64,000 nucleotides of DNA from Pseudorasbora parva (Eukaryota > Chordata > Actinopteri > Cypriniformes > Gobionidae). Both the position numbers and the translations under genes were made by a program. This document shows positions 33,801 through 64,000 of the stretch, one piece after another. Numbering within the stretch: the first letter of the stretch is position 1; each line of letters begins with the position of its first letter. The notes under the pieces were generated by a model, which was given only the letters and a program-made list of their open reading frames with translations, made no database searches and was not told the origin of the DNA. The stretch lies in the NCBI RefSeq assembly GCF_024679245.1, contig NC_090174.1, forward strand, positions 41,316,688 through 41,380,687, written 5' to 3'.

Positions 33801-36800
33801 CTGAATGACATTTGACCAGTCTTGCTTCTTTTGTGGTTCGTTTTGGTCAATTCATATATTTTCTTCCTATCCCATTTAGGACACTTGGGTTTTCTATTCG
33901 CACTCTTCAAAATCATGAAAATAGCTCAAATAAACTCTCAGCTTCTGGTTTTCCATATATTGGCTGAGGCAAAGATGAAACAAAAAATCTTCAAGCAACA
34001 CACAGTAGTGCCATTCCTGACTGAATTGGTTGGGTGAATAATTCAATGAATCACTTATAAAGAAAGTCACTTGTTTAATTCCTTTTTACCCGATGAAGGT
34101 CAAGAGACTGAAATGTTGCTAATAAAGCTATTTTAATATGTTTATAAGTAGTATACTGTACAGGCCTTGTTTTTTGTTGTTGTTTTTTAAAAAACTTTTT
34201 TTTTTACTTTTTGGTTCTTTCTCCTACATACCTATCCATTACCTGCAGGTGTGCAAGAGTTATTGTTAATTAATAGTCAATTTATTTTTAAATGTCACGT
34301 TTAATTCAATGTTACTTGCTGATTCCGTTGTTATCACACATATTTTTCTCTTTAAAAGTACAATAAGAAAGCTGCCGCAGCAAGAAGATGCTTCTATTCT
34401 TGAAATATTCATGATACCGTTTTGTTCATTAACAATATGCACAGGTATCACATGGCCATAAAATTTGTAACAAAAAATGAAAATATTATAACAGCAATGC
34501 CTCAGTGGTCCTTTTCTATCTACACTCCAGCCTCCACAATCACCTGTGGCATCATGGCATTATTATTATCACTCAGTGAAGCAGAGCGGGTGGAGCATTC
34601 CCTAGCTTCACATAATCATGATGGATGCAGTGGGGCAATGCACCCGATAGCTCCCTTCTCCCATCAGCACACATTCCCTTAATCACTTCAGACACCAAGA
34701 TGCTCAAGCCAGTCACGCCTAATAACCCAACTAGAAATAGATGATGCAATGTTGCCGCTCTCTCTTCTGTGAGCGAGTGTCAAGAAGTAATTGCTGTATG
34801 AGGTTCCTCAGCTTGGATTCGGTCACTTCCTCATGGCAGTTATTGGCGCAATAGGTTACAGTCCATTGCAGTGCAGCATGTCATTGCTATAACCCAGCAG
34901 AGCTCACAGTGCCCTCCTTGTCTACCCTCTGCATGCATACAGCAGCTATCTAGCCTGGATGATTTTTATGGTTTATATCTGAGTTTAATCCAATTAACCT
35001 TCTGAAGTTGTATGCAGGCAAGCTAATGACAACAGACGTTCAGTTAACCCTTATGATAGTGTGCAGGCATTCAGACAGGGAAAGGTTAATCTAAGCCTCA
35101 GGACTGAACCTGCCAAAACCAGAGCTTCAAATGGATAGATGATAGTCGACGGCAGTGTTTCATTCCTCTGAAGTTCACTCTTGTTGCTGACCCATTTTCT
35201 TGACCCAACAGTTTGCACAGTACAGTATTTTTAAACACATATCCTGATCATTACAGAGATGTCTTTAATCTAGTTTGGGGTCTCAGAGACCCAGAGGTCA
35301 TTTAGATTTGGAAATAGCTTGGAAAACATAAAATGCATTAGTTTGGAACAAGTATGAGGATTATATTTCTCAAATAAAGACATTTCCTTAGCTTTTCCTA
35401 TTTGTTTTTATTATTACTATTCTCTAGTCTTTATTATTATTATTATTATTATTATTGTGATTTTATATTAAATTATATTAAAATTACATTTAATAATTAT
35501 TATTATTATTGTAAGTATTGCTTTAATTAAAAAAAATTCAACTTGATAATATGCCTCAACCATCCATAGAAATGTTACATTATTTTCTGTATACCCTATT
35601 TATACTAAAATGAAGTAATCATACATTTTTGGTAAAAAAAAATTTATCTGAATGGTGAAGACAATAGAGCGACAATAGTGACCACTAAACTTCTGCCATT
35701 TTTTTTTTAGTTCTTCTAGATTTTTTTTTTTTCCTATTTCAAATTTACCCCAATAGAATCAATGTACTCTAATAAATACATCAGATATTATATAAAGTGA
35801 TTGCCTATACTTTGTCTTAAAACAAATAATATCTGCCAACTGAATTTTGATTAGGCCAGAGGAATTTATAATGTATTGAATGAAAAATAATAGGTTCATT
35901 TCAAAGTGACTCTTTGCGAGGGTTGATTATTATTGACTTTTTTATTATTAACTTCACCTGGATTTGACTTGCTTTACTTGACATTACAGAATATTCAAGG
36001 CGCTTAAAGATAATATAAGCTCTTATTGCACTGCCATGCGGCATCAGATATTTTTCAATTCTGTCTTTTCAGACTTATTTTCCATCACGATCAATAACTG
36101 CATGAAAGCGGTGGGTGGCTGAATATGTTTTAGCAGATGTGATGTATTACAGATTCCTGGTAGGTATTTAGGCTTTACACAGTTTTTGTGTAACGGTAAA
36201 ACAGTCACCTAATGGTAGGCTATTATGTACTATTATGTATGGTAAATGCGGGGCCAATGCCAGTAAGTCCCAGAGAACACATTTTGTTTCTTTCTGGCAG
36301 CCTGTACGGCGTTTGTGCTGGTTGAAGATAGATTACTCCCCTCTCTTTTCTTTCTCCACGCTCTCACACACAAACTAAATGCTTGACCAGCAAAAAACGG
36401 CGATCATTCTCTCTCCCTTTCTTTTCGTAAAAGGCTATTGCTTTATACATGTTGTTAATAATGTTTTTAATTAAGTTTCTGTTGATATTTTTCAGTTGAA
36501 TCCCATAATACTTTTGTGTTGCTGATGAGCTTGTCCGACTCATTATTTTTAATGAACCAAAAGTCTCCCGAGACCATCGGTTTCTTAACTCCAGTGCTGC
36601 AGCACCAATTATACAGTGCAATCTGTGAGTATGTCAAGAGATTGTGCAAAGTGGCCTCCGTTGCTTCGGGTCACTATTGGAAACAAGAAACTGAAAAAGA
36701 AAAGGAGTGCCGAATAAAAAGAAAGAGAGAGAGAGCGGGAGGTTGTCCTAGATCAGTTCATGCTGTATAGCGGTTTAGTCGTGTATCTAAGCGAATGGCA

Positions 36801-37390
36801 GTCTTTCCTGGCGGCTTTGTGTCAGGCTTTCTGTTCTGTACCACAGGGAATCTCACCTCAGTTGTTTTTCTATTACCCACACTCTTATACCAGAGCTTTT
36901 TTCTCATGAGAAAAGAACTACAATCCCCCTGGATTACTCAATGCCAGCCCAGGCTGCTATACCACTCGGAGTGTTGTATGTGATTGTGCAAACGTGCGTA
37001 CGGGTCAATCCATCCATTTTCCATATAGGGCCGTGGGATGTGTGCACGGTATGGTGTATTAACAGCATTTGGAGAAAACATGGCAAATCTAAACAAATGT
37101 CACTCATTTTTATTTATCTCTGGTGTTCTCCTTGATATAGCTGGTCATTTTTTTTTTTTTTTTTTAGAAAGATAAGCCGTGTTTAAAGTGATGAAAGGTG
37201 TTATTTCCCCCTCCATTTCAGTCACTTGATGGAATTTGGCTTCCTTGCCACTGTCGCCTTTGGCTTGTTTAGCTGGAGTATAAAAGACACTTAATAATCC
37301 GTAATATTATTGATTTGACATTATCAGATGTGAACATAACTTGAACTGAGCTTGACACTGCTATTGAACTTAATTGAAATCAACAATAAA
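30870..37390. other. Large stretch with no supported gene
   Basis: No exon chain or paired transposon ends recognised. A CpG-containing patch at 33105-33420 (TAGAAATCTAGACGCAGCC and following) looks like a repeat fragment. There is a C-run at 33609-33626 and a T-run near 37149. Every open frame here is under 90 codons and none shows a known motif. This is the longest part of the window free of recognisable transposon ends, so regulatory sequence is possible but not shown. Confidence 0.4.
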
Positions 37391-38840
37391 AGGTAACACT
37401 TTATTTTACAGTGTCCTTCTTACATGTACTGTAATTATGCATAATTACATGCAACTAACCCTGAAGCAAACCCTAATCCAATACCCTAACCCTACAGTTA
37501 GTACATGTAGTTACTAAATATCAGAGGTGGACAAAGTACACAACTCTATTACTTGAGTAAAAGTAAAAGTACTACTGGTCAAATATTACTCCGTTAGAAG
37601 TGAAAGTTGTAAAAACAGATTTTTACTCAAGTAAAAGTATTTGTTTTTAAAAGTACTTAAGTATAAAAGTAAATTTCCTTTTTTTATGCCAATGCATTAT
37701 TGTATTATTGTTGTATAAATGCACACTGTCATCATGGTTTAAGCCATTCAGTGATGCTCCATCTGACGTACTAGCATACGACTAACTTAAACTCATTTAA
37801 ATACTTGAATATAAGTGTAGCGGCAAAACAAGCTTCAAATTTCCAGTTTTGTCTCTTGTTTCTTGGCCACTGTGAGAGGTGATGATGCAATATTTCAGAC
37901 GCGTGCAAAGTAGTATGAATTGAACCCAAGAGGCGTGTTGATGTTTCTTAACGATAACTGAGGTTTATTAAGTCAAAATAAAGATGCATTGTAGCATAAA
38001 ACAAACAAACAACTGCAAGGCCGCTTTCAGGCTTTCTCCATGTGCACGGTCAAAAGACTGTGTGCTCTTGCACCAGCGCCCCCCACCCCCCCCCCCCCTG
38101 TCAGGGGTGGCCTATCCTCTTAAACATTTACTTCACCTATAGAGGGCACACACTCAAAGAAATAAACAATTAATAATACAACAACAAAATTATATTTAAA
38201 TTAACAAATTGATAAAAAATTAAATAAACTAGTAACTATGGCTCCTACAATAAGTTAGAAAGCTCTTTATAAAGCTGCTGTCACTTTAAGGCCGAATGCA
38301 CGTATCCAATACACTGATACACATCTGATATTCTCCCAACTTTACCATTCTCTTTCCCAGACGTTTATATTTTTAATATTTTATAAGACAGTGTATGCCA
38401 ACCAAACTAATCTTGATTTTTTTAAAAAAAACTGAAACATACTTTCAAAGTATGGCTATGGGTGCACACACTTGTGCCTAAGAACCGTCTTCTTCCATTT
38501 TGCTATGAACAGATCAGTGTTCAAAAAAAGTTGGGAAAATGCATATGACTATAAGAGAGATTTCTGATAGACTGTCTGAAACGACAACAACAAAAAACCT
38601 TTTGAAGAAGAAAAAAATCATCCACCGAGTAAAAAGTACGATATTTGTCTTTCAAATGAAGTAAAAGTCATAAGTTTCCAGAAAAAAATAATACTCCAGT
38701 AAAGTACAGATACTCAAAAAGTGTACTTAAGTACAGTACTCAAGTAAATGTACTTAGTTACTGTCCACCTCTGCTAAATATTACTTAGTACTTTATTATG
38801 TAATTACACTGCAACAACGGCACCTTAAAAAAGTGTGCCC
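37391..38840. repeat. Cyprinid MITE (GGTAACACTTTATTTTA) split by a hAT element
   Basis: The left part AGGTAACACTTTATTTTACAG (37391-37521) and the right part ending GGCACCTTAAAAAAGTGTGCC (38782-38840) are halves of one repeat, interrupted by 37522-38773. Related copies are at 24089 and 39740. Confidence 0.75.
37522..38773. mobile_element. hAT element with Tol2-like ends, non-autonomous
   Basis: The ends are CAGAGGTGGACAAAGTACAC and its partner GTTACTGTCCACCTCTG, with an exact 8-bp duplication CTAAATAT on both sides (37514-37521 and 38774-38781). Both subterminal regions are filled with ACTTGAGTAAAAGTAAAAGT / AAGTACTCAAGTAAATG motifs, the pattern known from Tol2-type hAT elements. No transposase frame is seen. 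A C-run lies at about 38081-38098. Confidence 0.88.
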
Positions 38841-39739
38841 AAACTGAATAGAGTTGAATAAATGACACTATTTTCTTTCGGTAGAAATACTTACATTTAA
38901 ATTGAATTCTTGCAACTTTAACTTTTGGTGAGTTTGAAAACTCAACTGAACTGAATCAGCACTGACTTGAGCAGAACTGTTGATTCTGTAATTTCACTGT
39001 GACGCTGGCTGCACTGAAAGCACTATATATATATATAAGGTGCCTTGAATTCATGAAAGAAGACTCGAGACAAAATTCCACTTAAAATGGGCACATTTTA
39101 CTGTAAAACAGATTAGGAAACATTTCCAGTGTTCACTGCTGTGAAGAGGTTGTACAATGAACAAGAAACAGTTTTAGAGCAAACTACCTTCTTGAATACA
39201 ACGTATCATTGTCAATACTGTGAACACTGACCTAAAAAGATAGAAACTATGAGCTTAAGCTCGGTCATTTAAAGTAGCAAAATGACAAGATGAGCTCATT
39301 TGCTTAAGAAATATTGACCATTTATCTGAACTAAACACCATTATATCATATCATATCATGTATTTGGCTATGTAGCCAGACTAAGAAAACCATACATGTT
39401 TACTGTCAGCACTCTTCAAGACTTTCTTAGAAATTGTAATATAGGCTATATTAAAAGTATTATCATTGCTACTGACAATGCTTTAAAGTGATTTGTTTCA
39501 CCAGCTAGGCTTTGCAGAAAATAACAGACATTGCAAGACTTAAAAGAAAAAAACAGCATTTCTCTTAAAACTACCATGAGCCAAAGAGTCTAATGGTGCA
39601 ATCGTGATGTTTTCAATCATTCAGAATTTAATCTAATCAACTACTCCATATAAAACAGCAGGACAGGAGACACAAGAATACATTTGAAGCGGTGTAACAG
39701 TCCAGACATAAAAAAAGAAGAAATCTTGATGTAATGTTC
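38841..39739. other. No gene seen
   Basis: AT-rich intergenic sequence; no exon and no paired ends. Confidence 0.4.
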
Positions 39740-39931
39740 GGTTAGACTTTATTTTAAGGTGCCCTTGTTACAGTGAATTTATACAATTAAGTACTTAATT
39801 AACAACACGTGCATACTATAATTAGGGGTAAGAATTGGTTAAGGTTAGTTGCATGTAACTATGCATACTTTTCTGTTGTAAGTAACTACATATAAAATGG
39901 GTAACAGGGACACTGTAAAATAAAGTGTCTA
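39740..39931. repeat. Cyprinid MITE (GGTTAGACTTTATTTTA ends)
   Basis: It begins GGTTAGACTTTATTTTAAGG and ends ACACTGTAAAATAAAGTGTC, inverted. Same family as 24089-24284 and the split copy at 37391. Confidence 0.75.
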
Positions 39932-42072
<2,141 letters not shown>

Positions 42073-42078
42073 TTTATT
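42073..42078 (-). promoter_or_regulatory. Candidate madd polyadenylation signal
   Basis: TTTATT on the plus strand gives AATAAA on the minus strand, about 810 bp after the madd stop codon. It is the first canonical signal that I noticed downstream of the gene. Confidence 0.4.
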
Positions 42079-42886
42079 TCAACCCTACTCAGGTAGCTCA
42101 ATCCTTTGGACTGAACAACTTCCTATTGGATTTTGTTATTTTTTATAAAAGTTTCTCTTTCATCTCCTCTCTCTATCTATCTAAAGATGGTACAGTACAG
42201 AGGGAGGTCAGTTAAACGAATAAAACCTGAGTTATATCCCCTCTCGTGTATCCTAAACAAAAAACACCACACTTTAACAACCAAAACAGTGCAATATTAT
42301 GCTGAAAGTTAAGTAGATTTAGAGATAGCGTGAATATGTACATACAACATTAATGTAGTTCCACAGTTTATCCTGCACCTGTAGATAGTAAATAACATAA
42401 GAACCTCTAGTCCTGTTTAGTAAATGGCCTTGTTTCACTGTCCCTGCTAGTTCACCACAAAAACAGCTACTCAAATACTAAAGAAAAATTAAATCTGCTC
42501 TTATTTGTCCTTCTTATCACAGCTTTTTTCAGTTCTCAGAGAAATTGAAAGCATTATTTTCTAGACCTCACACAGGCTAAAAGATAAGACCTGTTGATAT
42601 CTACTGAATGTTTCTCTTTCAGGCTGATAGCTCAAATGGATGGGGTGAACACAAAGCACCTACAGTAACAATAATGGCTCCTTCCCATCTTGTTACATCT
42701 GAGGGCAGAGAATTTGAACGTCTTCTCAATGTCATCCATCCATCCTCATCCTCATCCTCATCCTCCTCCTCCACCTCGGGGCTTTTCCGCCCAGGCTTTC
42801 TCTCTCTCTCTCAGGAGGGAATATTGCCGTGTGGGCCCTAAAGTAAGCTACCTGCCACTTGGGCTGCTTAAACCAACGACACAGTA
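42079..42886 (-). other. Putative madd 3' untranslated region
   Basis: Sequence between the madd stop (42887-42889) and the candidate AATAAA. It contains a short (TCC/TCA)n run near 42740-42775. No transposon ends seen. Confidence 0.45.
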
Positions 42887-63884
<20,998 letters not shown>

Positions 63885-63889
63885 CTGGT

Positions 63890-64000
63890 GGAGTGAGAGT
63901 TAACACAGGACAGGAGAGGCAACAGCACAGAGGAGCAGAGGGTGGGGATGGAGTGAAGTGTTGACTTTTTAAAACAAAGGGCTAATGTGAAAGGAATACT
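63890..64000. other. Right edge, madd intron
   Basis: Purine-rich on the plus strand, so pyrimidine-rich in the direction of madd transcription. This is consistent with the intron end upstream of the 63822-63884 exon. Confidence 0.5.

Overview
This is vertebrate nuclear DNA, most likely from a cyprinid fish (carp, goldfish or a close relative). The evidence is AT-rich sequence, spliced vertebrate genes, long dinucleotide and tetranucleotide microsatellites, and many copies of short repeats that I recognise as common in cyprinid genomes. These include elements starting AAAGGGATAGTTCACCC, elements containing CAAAAGTTTGGGGTC, elements starting GGTAACACTTTATTTTA, a tRNA-derived SINE, a Tc1 element and Tol2-like hAT ends. 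There is no operon structure, no CRISPR array and nothing prokaryotic.

Two host genes are partly inside the window. On the plus strand at 2400-3219 are the last four coding exons of a TESK/LIMK-type protein kinase, from the catalytic Asn and DFG motif to a stop codon shortly after the kinase domain, followed by a 3' untranslated region with AATAAA at 3401 and 4616. On the minus strand, twelve exons between 63884 and 42887 join with perfect phase into about 324 residues plus a stop. I read these as the C-terminal part of madd (DENN/MADD, the Rab3/Rab27 exchange factor); the 5' part lies beyond the right edge. The two genes converge, with about 38 kb of repeat-filled sequence between them.

That interval, and the madd introns, are a stack of transposons. 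The most intricate part is 5.46-16.36 kb. A foldback-type element with inverted ends and internal ~110-180-bp repeats (5459-12575) was invaded by a hAT element (7464-12499, exact 8-bp target duplication CTAGCGTC), which was in turn invaded by an RTE-like LINE (about 7600-11335) with an intact 1067-residue endonuclease/reverse-transcriptase ORF. An AACGTT-rich element with CCCAGCAAACACA ends (12576-16362) abuts it. Many other elements sit at TTAA sites (646-2092, 4698-4984, 18322-19185, 26920-27838, 28159-about 29385, 43710-43804, 45261-45688, about 48542-50595). Two carry coding remnants: a THAP-like exon and a P2X7-C-terminal-like first exon. The 26920-27838 element sits exactly at the junction of a ~204-bp tandem duplication.

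I did not find a new multi-gene system. The items most worth a second look are the three-level nest with its intact LINE, the transposon at a duplication junction, a ~400-bp inverted repeat in a madd intron that would fold in the pre-mRNA, and the concentration of TTAA-site elements with THAP or P2X7-like exons. All names rest on recognition by eye; no searches were run.
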